Below, in pieces: positions 21,370-35,064 of a stretch of DNA of 64,000 bases. Location of the stretch: the NCBI GenBank assembly GCA_015499995.1, contig JADNRV010000198.1, positions 1 to 64,000 on the forward strand. The letters run 5' to 3'. How positions within the stretch are numbered: position 1 is the stretch's first letter; each line of letters starts with the position of its first letter. A program made the translations under genes and the position numbers. The notes under the pieces were generated by a model. The model did not search any database. It saw only the letters and a program-made list of their open reading frames with translations, and was not told the DNA's origin. The DNA comes from Flammula alnicola. Its lineage: Eukaryota; Basidiomycota; Agaricomycetes; Agaricales; Strophariaceae.

Positions 21370-22685
21370 TCAGGCGCCCTTGTCCGAATCACCCTCGCCG
21401 TTGACGACTGGCTGCTCAGCAGTCGCTGCCTCATCCTCCTTGCCCTTCTCGTGCACCGCAGCAGCAGCAGCAACAAGAGTGGCAGGCGCCACCACCACCT
21501 TGGCCTTCTTTGCCTTCGGCTCTCCATTCTTCATTGTCCTCGATCGCTTCTTGCCCGTCCCCGTGCCCTCGACGCCATTTCGCTCCGCCGACGGTGGAGA
21601 ATCCTCCGCTTTCCTCGCAGCGTCAGCAGGGTTGATCGTCTGTGGCTGAGGCTGGGGTTGGGGCTGCTCTGGGGGCTGGGCGGCTGCTGGCTGCTGTGGG
21701 GGCTGAGGAGGCGATTGTTGCGGAGCACCAGGTGGCGGAGGGCCGGCTTGCGGATACATCGGAGGATAGTGTGGAAATGGCGGGTATGAACCGGGGTGAA
21801 TGTAATACGGCATGATGGGTTGGCCATTGGCATGCGGTGGAGAGCCGTCGGGGCCAGGTTGTCCTTCGTGGGGGTGGGGCATGAAAGCTCCAGGCGGAGG
21901 GTAATAAATAGGGTAGTACCCTTCCGGGGCGTACTGAGCTACTGCGTGTATGGCAGCGGCGGTTGTAGACGTCGAAGGTGTTTGTGAACCAGGAGTCCAT
22001 TCACCTAAACAAAATTGAATACTCGTTATGACGGAGAAGGAAAAAAATTAAATACCATTGAAGCTGTTGCCGTCCGATTCGCCCTTGCTCTTGCGCTTGT
22101 ACGGACCACGTTTGATGCCTTTCTTCCTCTCCTTTCTCTGACCGTCGATGCAAGTGTCCGCGACGCCGTATTTAACGCATCTCTCGCAAGGTCGATTCTC
22201 GTCACAGCGCTTGCAAGCACCAGCGCAGTTGGTGCACTATCACCGAAAAAAAAAATCAGATTTATCAAAGAAAAAAAGGTACAACCAAACTCACAGCCAT
22301 CTTGACCTGTTTTCGCTTTGGACGCGACAAAGCAGGGGGGCAGGGTTCGCTGGCGGAGCACCAAAGGCTACGTGAGAATTCAGCGGCGATAGAAAGATCA
22401 TAACCCATTCAACTCACGTTGTGCTTGAGGGTGAGGAGGGTAGGCGTACATGACCCCAGGAGGCAGACCAAAGATGAGTGGGCCAGGAACCCCGTTCTGT
22501 GCACCTTCTGGGTGACTACCGTCGGGCGGCGGCGGATACGCGAAAAATGGCGGCATGTAGCTACCAGGTGGCCCGGGAGGCGGGTACGGCGCGCCATTGT
22601 ATGCTTGGTGCGGGTATTGGACGATGGCCGGAGGCGGGTATGGGTGCTCCTGCGTCGGAGGCGTCGGCTTTGCTTGGTCGCTCAT
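21370..22685 (-). CDS. Zn2Cys6 transcription regulator with Pro/Tyr-rich flanks
   Basis: ATG at 22685, stop at 21370, four or more exons. The Pro/Tyr-rich N-terminal region (YPPPAIVQYPHQAYNGAPY) leads to a short exon ending RPKRKQVKMA, then the binuclear cluster CTNCAGACKRCDENRPCERC followed by VKYGVADTC and the basic KERKKGIKRGPYKRKSKG. This zinc cluster with a KRGPYKRK tail defines a conserved fungal subfamily. The C-terminal region is again Pro/Gln/Tyr-rich and ends with a basic KKRSRTMKNGEPKAKKAK and an acidic tail. The exon before the zinc cluster changes frame at a run of six G (22335-22340, plus strand): one extra base would make the exon continuous. I take this as a likely consensus error rather than a dead gene. 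Confidence 0.75.
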
Positions 22686-23820
22686 CCTTGTAGTTTAGCA
22701 AAACTTCCACACGCCGACAACGGTCGATACGTGGCACGGGCGCTGGAAGACGTTACTGGCGACATTGAAGAAAACATATCAGTACGAGTCAGCGCAAAGC
22801 GACGGTGAAAGAGAAAGTGAAGAACCTGGGTCGGGAGGGAGTAGGAAAAAAGCTCACTCCGATTCAAGATTCCGAGCTCAGACTCAAATGTCCGCTCTGG
22901 GTCAGACTTTGCTGGTGTAGGCCTCTTTGGTCGTAAATATGCTCTGGTTCCGTCGAATGTCAGTTTTCTTGAGCCAAGTGACGTTTCTAGAGGAGCTTTT
23001 CAGGTTAGAAAGGAAAATATCAGGGATATGGGGAGAAAAGAACCGCAAGCGGCGCCAACAGCGCGTGTGAATAACCAGCCTGGATTTGATTTAGGCCCGT
23101 GGCCCGTGGCCCGTGCACACCGTGACTGTCCTTTGAACAATGCTTGTCATGAACGTTGAATACGGCGTGTTGGTTATGCATGTTTTACGATAATCAGATA
23201 ATCGTGGCCAACGAAAATAGTTGAAATTTAATTTTTCTATGGGCTTTTGAGGCACTGATTCGGGAGAAATAAACTTGCCATGCTCCGACTCAACTCCTGC
23301 AGACTCCGCTGTTCATGACGTTTCGTGTCAGCAAAGCCTGATTGAAATTTTTATCTCCCTCTAATCGTCCTCCTCTTTCTCACTGAAAATTTCCCCTTCT
23401 GGCCTTTCAGACTAGCGACGAAATCGAGTTCGAGTATGGCGTTAACCTTTTGCATTTGTAGTCATCATTTGGGATCTATGCTGTGAGTGTAGGTTCTACC
23501 AACATGAAGTCAGCAGAATTGACATTGGTTGTCTCATTTGTAGGTTTTGAACAGTTCTAATAGTAAAGGAAACCTTGAGGCTTCCGAATCATGAAAGAAT
23601 TGCCCAAACTTCCCCTCCTTCCGTCACCAAATGATATATCGATACACAGTCGACTCTCTCACCCGACGTATTACTATTCGCAAGTCAGTCCTTTAGCTTT
23701 TTGCTATCTTCCCGTACTCACCTTCTCGTTTTTACTCCTTCCTCAGCACGTGCAGTGTCGTCGATCAGCAAGACAGCACAGGATCTCGCTCTCCTACCAC
23801 CAACCTGATTTCCGAGCTTG
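22686..23820. other. Intergenic between divergent genes
   Basis: Shared upstream region of the Zn2Cys6 regulator (minus) and the protease-like gene (plus), about 1.1 kb. Contains a short GGCCCGTGGCCCGTGGCCCGTG triplication near 23095-23115 and C/T-rich stretches before the plus-strand start. No gene is supported. Confidence 0.45.
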
Positions 23821-25456
23821 ATGGACGTCGCAGACGAAACTCCCCCTGCTTCGCCCCAGGACTCTGACGCCGATTTTGAGGCCAAGTCTTACTACTATGG
23901 CTTGCCCTCCAAACCCATCTCAATCTACCATACGGGGGCCGCGTGGAAGAGGCCCACTGGCCCCGAGGCGCAGCGCGTGCCAAAGGAAGCTAGGCCAATC
24001 TGCGTACACCCGATCGCAGACGTGTGGGATGAACTAGGACCACAGTTCCCCGAGTACCTCGATTCAGTTAACGTCAAGTGGACAACTATCGACGTTACCC
24101 GCTTCGCCGAGGTCGAAAAGGACGCCGGTCCCGTTTTTCTTTGGGTGGGCGTGAAGCCCGGGTCTCTCTCCCGCGAGAACGCTGAGGTCGCGGCCGTCGG
24201 TTGCAAGAAACTTCTCGAGGGATTTGAGCTCCCCGACATCGAGGTCGCATTCCGGGAGTCGCTCTTCACCCGGTCCGCCGGTCCGCAGCTCTTGAATTAC
24301 GTCTCCTCCGTACACGCAACCGCCGATGTACGCAGTCCGCTCACTCCCGCACTCGGTCTGCACATCGCTGCCCAAGCCACTCCTCACTTGGAGGGCACCG
24401 GAGGTATCTACATCCGCGAAGGCGCCAAGGTCTTCGTCCTTACGGCCCGGCATGTCGTTATCCCGCCAAATGCAAGGTGTAACGAGCTCTACTCCCGCAC
24501 GAAAGCCAGCCAGGTTCGTCGCGATGTCTTCCTCCTCGGCAGTAAAGCGTTCCAGGAGGAACTCAAGTCCATCATGCTCGGGATCGAGCGCCAGGCTATT
24601 TTGGTCGACCACTACAAAGAGGAGCTTAAGGGTTTGGGGGAGGCCGAGGCTAAGGAGCGGAAGAGGTTTGAGGACCTGTTGCAGGAGGCGGAGGAGGCGG
24701 TCGACACCCTAAGCGAGTTCCACGGTGAGGTCGCGAAGTACTGGAGCGCAGAGAGCCTGCGCGTCTTGGGCCACGTCGCCCACTCCCCTCCTATTTCCGT
24801 CGGTACTGGCCCCAAACGCTTCACCGAGGACTGGGCCCTCATCGAGCTCGACGGTGAGAAGATCGACTGGAAGGCCTTTAAGGGCAATGTGATCGATCTA
24901 GGTACGTTTCGATCTATCTCACTAAGGTCGTCTAGTCTAACTATTATATCCAGGCACCAAGATTTCGGTCGCCGACTTTACGTTGAAGATGTACCCCCAC
25001 CCCACAGCCCGCACCTCCTTGAAATATCCGCGTGGCCGCCTCTTGCAGCTTCGAGACGTCATCAAGGAAGACGAACTGCGCCACCCGACAATGCTCGACG
25101 CGAACGGCGAAGAGTGTCTCTTAGTTGTCAAGAACGGTAACAGCACCGGCGTGACCCTCGGTCGCGCTACCGGCATCATGTCTTTCGTCCGCGAATACTT
25201 CAAGGACGGCGCTCACGAGACGTCCATGGAGCTGGCCATCTACCCGTACGGTAACAAGGACGGCGCCTTCTCCGCCCCGGGTGATTCTGGCGCCATCATC
25301 GCTGACGGCAAGGGACGTATCGTCGGTCTCCTCACCGGCGGTGCCGGCCAGACAGAGTCCACCGACGTCACGTACGCGACGCCCTTCTACTGGCTCTTTG
25401 ACGAGCGTATCAAGGAGCACTTTCCCAACGCCTACCTCTACCCGGTCACGACCTAG
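23821..25456 (+). CDS. Trypsin-fold serine protease with coiled-coil insert
   Basis: Two exons (23821-24901, 24954-25456) give 527 residues. A chymotrypsin-type triad can be placed: His211 in FVLTARHVVIPP, Asp337 in FTEDWALIELDGEK and Ser472 in FSAPGDSGAIIADGKGR (GDSG). The first 180 residues form a separate region (PISIYHTGAAWKRP, VFLWVGVKPGSL) typical of a basidiomycete family of intracellular protease-like proteins. Between His and Asp lies about 65 residues of predicted coiled coil (EELKGLGEAEAKERKRFEDL), not present in ordinary trypsins. There is no signal peptide, so it is likely cytosolic or nuclear. The substrate is unknown. Confidence 0.7.
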
Positions 25457-25660
25457 GCGTCGCGACATCAATGTAGAACGACATCGGGGACGCTGGCGAG
25501 GCGGCCAGAGGCGGAGACGCCTCGTTCCTTTTTCTTCTTGCATCTGCTTATGCGACTTCTTCTCCTTCCGACGCAAATTCTATTGTTCGAATCTTGTACA
25601 AGCTCAAATCATACAGCCTCGTCGATATTGTAGTCTAAAGCCGAATCGATTTTCTATGCC

Positions 25661-27224
<1,564 letters not shown>

Positions 27225-27476
27225 GGTGGTTGTAAAGAACAAGATGGACGAGGTAAGATGCTAGCCATGCGGATATTTATAGGAGAATAGAGTATGACGT
27301 CGACATGAGATACGCGCTGCAGGACGAAGGGCCGTCGATATGCCAATATTAGTTTCTAAGAATCGTAGCTCCCCCTTACACGCGCTGTAATATGTAGGTT
27401 AAGAAGGGCATCTGCTTCCAAAGCCCCTTTCTCGGTGCATTTTGCACTCATGATTCGCTCAATTGCCCTTTATACT

Positions 27477-28518
27477 TCATTTAACCGTGTACTCGGGAGG
27501 CAACTCCAAGACTTCATCTGATTCTTCAATTTGTGGCAGGCGCGCTCCGCTATCTGCGTGTCTCACAATCCTCGAAGGTTGGCGATTATTGCTTGAAGAA
27601 AGAACCGGTGGTCCCTGAGGTAGTTCTCGTCCTCCAATTCCTTGGATTGCATCGGCCTCGCTTTCATGAGTTCGGTCCGTCGATAAATTCATTTGAGCGT
27701 CGATCACGTCGTTATTCGATTCGAGCGGCGGGCGTGCGGTGGTAGTTTGTGATTCGTTCATGTTCGTGTTTAGCGGACTGGCCTGTTAAATATCAATCAA
27801 GTCAGATATATGCAGCCTACAACAGGATGAAGCCAGGATCAATAGTACCACTGAAATCCAAGAAGAATGATGCATTGGCAGCCAGCGTCATATTCGCTGT
27901 ACCGAACGACTCCCAATCTCCCTGATACTGAAGCCGTGGATCCGTCGAATCAACAAAGAAATAGGGTAAGGATGGGAGGAGCGAAGTGATTGCAGAGGCG
28001 CTCGGAATGTATTGAATAAAGTCCAGCCAAAATTCGGCTGTAGCTGTTGCGTTGCGGATATCGAAGTTTTCATATCGAATGTTAGCGGTAAGAGTATGCG
28101 GCCCGTCGTCCAGTCCATCCTTTTCGCAATAACTTTGCCATGGAAATTGCCCAAATGCCCTATTGGCCGCGATGCTCTCCCCGTCAATGAAACACTCCCA
28201 AGATGGAATCGGGTCCCCGGAAGCGTTAAGTGCAGCAAACATGCCATAGAGCGCTACCGCGGAACCTGTGAGTCGATGTTCAGATTCTAGGACAATCGCT
28301 CTACAGAGAATTAAAGTGTACTCACCATTAAAAGCGAATGATAGATTCGATGGACTGCTATCAACGGGATTCATATAATGTCCAGTCCCTTGGAATGCAT
28401 CTTGCAAATATGTTTCATCGGTCCCGTCACCGGAACCAGTGTTAATCTGGTTGTCAACCCATTGTCCGGAATAGTGTATGCCGGTATCCCAGTCATCCAC
28501 CCTCACCCACTGGGACAT
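27477..28518 (-). pseudogene. Surface-protein family paralogue 1, truncated, PPxY tail kept
   Basis: ATG at 28518. The first beta-sandwich domain is complete: VDDWDTGIHYSGQW, then a splice to GSAVALYGMFAALN, PSWECFIDG, FPWQSYCEKDGL and FWLDFIQYIPSAS. The second domain begins (FVDSTDPRLQYQGDW) but stops at FLDFSGT; the rest of it and the membrane segment seen in the paralogue at 31484-33311 are absent. A separate open segment (27477-27761) keeps the cytoplasmic tail, including RHADSGARLPQ and the terminal LPPEYTVK. I could not find a splice that joins the two parts in frame, so the gene looks degenerate. Function of the family is unknown. Confidence 0.6.
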
Positions 28519-28970
28519 CTCTGACTAGTTGCTCTGGGAACTTGGAAGAGGACAAGATGTGGCTCGAAGTTTGGAACTTGAAGGAAGCGGAGGAAGAGTG
28601 AGAGAAGCCTCACATTATATGCGTAAGGGCCTCGTCCAAAATTATCTTGTTATCGCAATCTGGCTATGCAGAAGAGCAAATGCACCTGGCCTCCTTGACG
28701 CGATCAGAAATCATCAAGCCTTCCAACGTCGAACGTTCGGCGTATTCTGATGAAAAGCATCCATAATGGCACCACCGGATGTCGAATGGGTTGTTGGCTG
28801 TTGTTGGTAGTCACAATGCGCAAGAGTTATGGTACTTATTTCGGAATGGCGGTAATCAATCGCACTGTCCGGAACACAGTTGCTGCATTGAAGCGTTATT
28901 AATTATTAAGCATGTAGAAAGATCGGCTTCAAGGTATTGACATGAAAGCTGCCTTCTTCCTTCTTTCACG
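28519..28970. other. Intergenic, no gene seen
   Basis: Upstream region of surface-protein paralogue 1 and the 3' flank of the protoporphyrinogen oxidase gene. Nothing recognisable. Confidence 0.4.
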
Positions 28971-30639
28971 TCAAGTCCAGTCCCTTCCAACCCTCCTTCC
29001 AGCCTCAACACAATCGCCAACGCTAACACCTCCAACCCCTGCGCCGACAACAACAAGCTTTCCATTCCACCCGACGGAATCATGCAAAACCGCCTGCATC
29101 TCTTCCATACGCTCCAGATGGCCAGGCAAGAGCGTCGGTATGCAGGCTTCGTTATTCCATATACGCCAATATACCGGATCCGGAATGTGGCGGCCCAGTT
29201 GTACCTCCAACTTGTCAAGAAGAGATCGAATGAAGGGCGGAATGCTCGTGCTTTCTGAAGAGACGAGCTGTGGTGGCAATGGAAGTTTTGGATATGGACC
29301 GCCAGTCATCACTGTGAGCTTCGTGTGCGGTGCGTTGTTGTAGTAATCCTCAGTATGAGGAAGATCTTGCTCGTGGAGTGAGCAGGAGTCGAAAACAATG
29401 CCGAGGATGCCCGACGAGGATGAGTCAGAGGGGTTCGGATATCCGCTCGCAGGGCGGGGTATCAGGTAACCAAAACCTTCAGGGTGGATATCCTTAGGAG
29501 GGCATGGGAAGACGAGATTGACGACGCGCACTGTTGATGTCGGATTGTCAGCGAGGTGGGGGATTTGAGGCAGAGGATGGGTGCCAGAGGTAGATTCTGA
29601 GATGAGGCCTTGCAATATGGGAAGAGGCAGAGCAGAAACAACATGAGTTGCTCTCAAGGAATCTCCACGAGAATGCAGAATCTAGTAGACGTGTCAGAAA
29701 ATAATGAGAAGGTTTTATAAGCAAACCGACCTCGAATGAACGGTCCTGTAGCTGCTTGAAGCCCGAAATTGCCGTATTCTCCAGAATGCTGACATTTAAG
29801 GCGGACCGTAGGTGGTCCTCCAATGCCTTGGTCAATGTCTCCATCCCGTCTCGGAATGAATAGACCGAAACTCCATGCATCATATCCAACGTCCTTCCAA
29901 GGTCATAAACCTCCTCGTCCTTTTTCCTCGTCTTTCCTGGCATCAGTAACCCTCGAACCATGCTTCCACAGCCCCTCTCCTCCGCTTTCCACACGCTCGG
30001 AAAGGCAGCTCGAATACTCAGTTTCCGAGAATCTGCAGCGTAGATTCCATGTACCAGTGCGCTACCAAACATCCTCGCGAACGTCTCCCCGAAACGTCGG
30101 GAAAGAAATGCATCCACACTCTCGTCCTGAGAGTTTGGGGGCCGATTAGCCCTTTTGAAAGGCTCGCGAAGGATTGCTGGCAGCATTATTGACAGAAATG
30201 GAGAACCCAGAAGGGATAGAACGGAAGAGGGTAGCCGTTGCAGGCCATAAACCGTGGATGAATTTGATTTCGGGATATATAAATAACGAGCCTTGGCTGG
30301 AGGGGATGTCTGTGGCACTGTGATCACCTTGTCTTCAAGTTTCAGTAGATTTATCTAGCCGTTGTCGTTAGTCGAATAAAACTACGACAAGATTATATCA
30401 AGACTCACCAACTCGAGAACGGATTTGCCATTAGGTCGCAATGACCGTGGTCCCGCTTCCAAAAGCACCGAAGCTCCGATTTGAGGTAAAGTAACACGTT
30501 CAGAACGTACCCAGCCGCCTAGTCGAGCTTGTTTTTCCAGCAGGACGACTTGTGATGTTGGAAATCTTCGTGAAAGGTGATAGGCCGACGAGAGTCCCGT
30601 GAGTCCACCACCCAAGACTGCAATTTTTCCTGGAGGCAT
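28971..30639 (-). CDS. HEM14: Protoporphyrinogen oxidase (haem biosynthesis)
   Basis: Mitochondrial FAD enzyme that oxidises protoporphyrinogen IX to protoporphyrin IX, the penultimate haem step. Three exons from ATG at 30639. The dinucleotide-binding motif is at the N-terminus: IAVLGGGLTGLSSAYHL, then LLEKQARLGGWVRSE and LEAGPRSLRPNG. The second exon contains VDAFLSRRFGETFARMFGSA, GIYAADSRKLSIRAAFP and GVSVYSFRDGMETLTKAL. The third ends with WNGKLVVVGAGVGGVSVGDC, the C-terminal FAD contact. Length is near the family norm (roughly 500 residues) and no damage is seen. The N-terminus shows no long presequence, as in many PPOX proteins. Confidence 0.9.
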
Positions 30640-31483
30640 ATTGCGCCACGCTGTAGACTTCCACAGCTAGAGATAACCTCTCAAAGACCAGACCAGCCCG
30701 TCATAAGCCTCGAGGGGTCCATATATGTTGGTAAGTTAGGAGAATATGTTCTCGTCAAAGTTGTCAACGGCTGGGAATACGACGCCTTTTGGTAGCCGGA
30801 TCAACCCGACAAACTTATGTTGGCGCCGAACCCGTTCCTCATGATTTATCCGAGTTGTTTAGCTTCAAACTTAAGGATCATGCCATCCATCGCGCCTCTC
30901 GTGCCCGATTCCCAATTCCCAATGCTCATTGCTGAAGTTGCTGGCCTGCCGATTTTTTCTTCCTTCAAAATCAATGCCAAGTGGAATCATGTGAGGCCAT
31001 TTACCGAGGAATATATTCAATATTCCCCTGGATCTCCAGGCAACACCCATCAGGGGCGCCCCTGTAGCTCTCGCGATCTCAAGTTCATTCGAGCACTGGT
31101 TATATTCCTTGTGTCAGAGAGTTCATCTGAAGGCCATAGACTGCTTACCGCCGTAGTTTATGCAGGATTCCCTGTGTGCAATAGTCCTCAACTTGAAGTC
31201 TAGCTGTGATTCCTACTCGCCGAGTGTGGTTCCATCAGACAAAATCAAATGGCCGCAGGATTGTATTCTCCGACAGCTCCATCATTTGGCAACTAGCATT
31301 TTCGCTAACGTTTGCCAGGGACGATCTTGTCCGGGGCGCACACGCTCGGTATATCCCTGCCCGCGAGGGCCGTCGGGGTTGTTGGAGGATTCTGACTCTC
31401 CCAACACCCACCACGATCTTCATTGAGAAGTCGTATCTGCTCGACTCGTATACCCTCTCCTCATATACCCGGATAACGCAGAG
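30640..31483. other. Intergenic between divergent genes
   Basis: Shared upstream region of protoporphyrinogen oxidase (minus) and surface-protein paralogue 2 (plus). Small open frames (for example 30817-31203) have no known domain and are not called. Confidence 0.4.
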
Positions 31484-33311
31484 ATGTCGCGAGCAATCAT
31501 GATCGACGACACAGATCCTAGCCTTGTTTATAGCGGGCAATGGATCGCAGACCAAGGCAGCAAAGACAACAACGGCAACTATGGTGCTCCGTACTTGCGT
31601 ACCATGCACTACACAAAGGGGACAGGGAGCTTTTCGTATTCTTTCCATGGTATGTTCTTGTCGGCGGTGCCTCCTCCGAAATTGAAGCTGAAAAAGCCCC
31701 CGCAAACTAGGTACTTATGTGGGTGTCATTGGTGCAACTATGGATTCATCAAATCCATCGCGAGACTGCTTCATCGACGGGGTCAAAATCGAAAGCGCCG
31801 TCCTCTCTGCGGCGGAGAATCGGGTAACACAGTGCCAACAATATGGGTTGTCGGATGGGCCCCATGTAATCACCCTCACTGTGACCGCTCCAAACCCCAG
31901 TTTTTATTGGTTCGATTTCCTCTTCTATATTCCTTCGGCGAGCGTTTCGTTGGATAACGCTGCCATCTTCATCAACACCGGTGATCCAGCAATGCAATTC
32001 GGAACTGGATGGGCGCAATATGCTCCGGGGTATATAACGAGGCAACAAAGCTCGGTATACAGTATGGACTTCAATGGTTCGTAGTTCGTCTTCATTGTGT
32101 CTCCGACTCCCTTTGATGAAGCATGTATAGGCGAATCCCTCACCTGGTACGGTTTTTACAACTCGGCACTCCCGTTTGCGGCCACAACTGCAACCTATTC
32201 AATCGACGGTGGAAATCCCGTCTCGTTCACCCTCAACGGAGTTGCTTCGCAGAATACTGGTGTAGAACTCAACCAAATTTTCTTTTCAACGGGACAACTT
32301 TCTAATGGACAACACAACATTAAAGTCGTATACCAGGGAAATGGCAACACCACACCGCTGTCGATTTACAACGTCATCGTTCAGACTGGTACAGGGGCAG
32401 TAGCTTCACAGCCCGCATCCTCTGATGGAACTGCATCCTCTGGTGGAACCGTATCCTCTGGTGGAACCGTATCCTCTGGTGGAACCGTATCCTCTGGTGG
32501 AACCGCATCCTCTGGTGGAACTCCAATAGTCCCGTCCGGATCCACTGGTGGAAGTTCAGGCATATCATCGGCATCACTGGCTGGACTTCCAGCACTTCCA
32601 TCCAACCCTTCCAATTCAGGAGTCTCCAATTCTGGTCTCAATTCGAGTACCCCATCGTCATCACGGTCCTCGTCGTCCTCGTCGTCGCCGTCATTATTGT
32701 CCGGACTTCCAGCCGCCTCTTCTGCAGGATCTTCAATTTCTGGCCAAGTAGCTTCTGACGGATCCTCGAGTGCCGCGTCAAATCAAAATCAAGGTCATAG
32801 TTCCAACCACATCGGCATCATAGCAGGGTGCATCATAGGCGTCTTGGCCCTTGCTCTTTTAATATTCGCCTTTCTCTTCCTACGGCAACGCAATAAAAGA
32901 TTGCGCGAGAAGGCCAAGGATTCGGGCGTCGACGTCGTTGAACCTTTCAACCTCGGCCCATCAATGGCTGAGAGATCGTCTAGCCATTCTCCTCTCTCAT
33001 CTTTCAATCCACCTTTCGACTCGAAGAGGCAGCAAGCCAGAGACGTAGGAAGCTCCGACATTTATGTCCGTACCCCGTCGTCGATGAGCCCAAATAAACC
33101 ATGGAGATTGGCGGCAGGACCATCGGAGGCTTCCCAAACATCAAGTTCGACGCGCCCCCACGTGTCTTCACCTAGCAGTGCTAGTGCTAGCGACGGCCCA
33201 TCGGTGATTATGATACATGAAGACAGTGGGGTCCGGCTACCTCAACATGCCAATTTGAATCGTTCGCACGTTAACGTTGTCGAGATGCCTCCGACGTATT
33301 CGGCGGAGTAG
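31484..33311 (+). CDS. Surface-protein family paralogue 2: two beta-sandwich domains, TM, PPxY tail
   Basis: Intact member of a family common in Agaricomycetes. Three exons from ATG at 31484. Domain 1 opens IMIDDTDPSLVYSGQW and continues GTYVGVIGATMDS and WFDFLFYIPSAS; domain 2 opens INTGDPAMQFGTGW and, after splicing, GESLTWYGFYNSALP. A long Ser/Gly/Thr-rich mucin-like stalk follows, including an SSGGT(A/V) repeat, then one transmembrane helix (GIIAGCIIGVLALALLIFAF), a basic stop-transfer RQRNKRLR and a 120-residue cytoplasmic tail ending IHEDSGVRLP...VEMPPTYSAE. PPTY fits the PPxY motif that binds WW domains of Nedd4/Rsp5 ligases. No classical signal peptide is visible at the chosen start. 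Confidence 0.7.
32418..32525 (+). repeat. 18-bp coding minisatellite, six units
   Basis: Six tandem copies of an 18-bp unit (tcctctggtggaaccgta, with variants) encode SSGGTV or SSGGTA in the stalk of surface-protein paralogue 2. The third to fourth units are identical, suggesting recent copy-number change. Confidence 0.9.
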
Positions 33312-33751
33312 ATGATAGAGGTGTCAATTTTTCTTCATGTGTAATATCCACTAATATTGTTGTATCCATATCGTTTAATTTTCGTTCAGAGATGTCCAGA
33401 ATGTTCGGATTTATCTTGGACTTAGTAGTCACACTCATTTTATCTACTTCTCACACTCGCTTTATCTCAATTTTCGTATGCGTATAGTCTATCTTTACAG
33501 GCTTATACACTCATTGGTCTCATTTTAAAGTTGCGCAAAATTACAGACCAAAAGCAGATCAAGTAAAACAGGAACAGTGGCGGACCAGCACCAAGACATG
33601 TGCCGCAAGTGTTGTCTACTGCTAACGAATGCAGATATTCTCCGAGCCGTCGACTCCCATTCATAGAACCATCGGGGGGAGGGGGAAATTTTCAAGTATG
33701 CTCACGTTATTGCCCAGCGGCAAAGTCAATGGTTTTCGAGGTTTTTCTTTT
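33312..33751. other. Intergenic, no gene seen
   Basis: T-rich 3' flank of surface-protein paralogue 2 and left edge of the NACHT remnant. No coding signal was recognised. Confidence 0.4.
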
Positions 33752-35064
33752 TCAAAGTCTTCCACGTCTAGAAGTGTATTTTGCTACCTCAGATAAACAT
33801 CCAGAGATGGCTCTGAAAGGCCCTGTCATACCAAAAATGAGGCGGATATAGGCAATGGGCAACTCGGGGCGACTTGCCTCTAACCAAGTGATGATGTCCC
33901 TAGCTGAATCTGCATGAGGACTCGAAGTGCCAATCAGAGAGAATCCAGGTTCGAAAACGACATCCATAATTTTCACTTTCGGTTTGTTCCAAAAATGCTG
34001 CTCAGAATCTCATAAGTCTTGAACGATTTTGCCACGGACTTCATCGGAGCACGACCAGAAGTGTGGCACTGGCGAGAGAGGCCATTTCAGGTATCCCCAA
34101 GTTCTAAGACACGGACGGTCGAGAGTATCCAGAGCTGTAGAAGAAGGTTTAAGTGTAAGATTCATGCTAAGAACTTAGAAGAACAGAAACTTCATGAAGA
34201 CAATGATATCCGCTTGCAAGTCAACTGAAATCCGTCTAGCCTCAACCGCGCTTGTGCTTCTTGTAGAAGGGCCCCGAGCGGTGAGAAAATTGGCAGACGA
34301 AGCATGGTAAAAGCGCATTCAATCTTCAGCTTCCGAAACGTTTTCATGATCATCATCACCAGAGCAACCACCTTCAAGAGCACTAAAGACCGAAGACCGC
34401 GCAATATTAGATAGACTTGGCCTTGCTCCAATTCTAGGATATCCTCGATGACGCGCGGGGGTTGAGGACAGTGAAGAGCTAGAAGAGTTCTAAGGACGAG
34501 GCCAAGGGTGTCTGTATATAGACAAACTGACAGGATTTGGTTGTACAGGTCATCGAGTCCGCGAAAACAGTCGAGCGTCGAGGATTAGATGCTAACGCGA
34601 CTTGAAGCGGCTTGTTTGGGTGATGCCATTCTGCCCAACGAATTTTAGCACAGTTGCAGCGTAGATAAATTGACCGGATGCGAGATCAAACAATTCCTTC
34701 CGATGACCATGGTTTATCTGCACGCGAAAGGAGTTCATTCTTTCTGTAGATGGCGTCGAAGCCATCTCGGAAATTGGTTCGTCAAGCACGACGCGTCGCA
34801 CGAAAAAATATAAAGTCCTTGAATCGAAAGATTCACGAATACGCCCACCGGGGCAGCTAGCCACAAGGAAATAGAGCGCGGGACTTTGTGTGTGATCAAG
34901 GCTTCGGCACTGAGCGTCAGAATAAGTCGCCGGATGTCGTGTGCTTCACGTTCATCCAACCCATCTATGATCATGGTCGGAGTGAGGTGTGGATGAGGAG
35001 TCAAATTGAAGAAGGGTTCGATGATGAGAGCTCGTAGTTGGATGTCGAGGGATTTAGCATGCAT
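33752..35064 (-). pseudogene. NACHT (STAND) NTPase gene remnant
   Basis: Read on the minus strand, the order is LRALIIEPF, then the Walker B-like TMIIDGLDEREAHDIRRLI, HKVPRSISLWLAA, RIRESFDSRTLYFFVRRVVLDE, LFDLASGQFIYAATVLKFV, LELEQGQVYLILRGLRSLV, LHASSANFLTARG and finally DIITWLEASRPELP. This is the standard order of the large Agaricomycete NACHT family (MIIDGLDEC..., SRPEPHIRESF..., SSGQFIYAATVLKFV, L.LRGLHS, HASFSDFL). Multiple frame changes and stop codons separate the blocks, and the P-loop (Walker A) upstream is missing. These proteins are proposed fungal NLR-like sensors; this copy is dead. Confidence 0.75.

Noticed and set aside
30817..31203. 128-codon frame between protoporphyrinogen oxidase and surface-protein paralogue 2
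   Set aside because: No domain and no splice or promoter context; likely chance.
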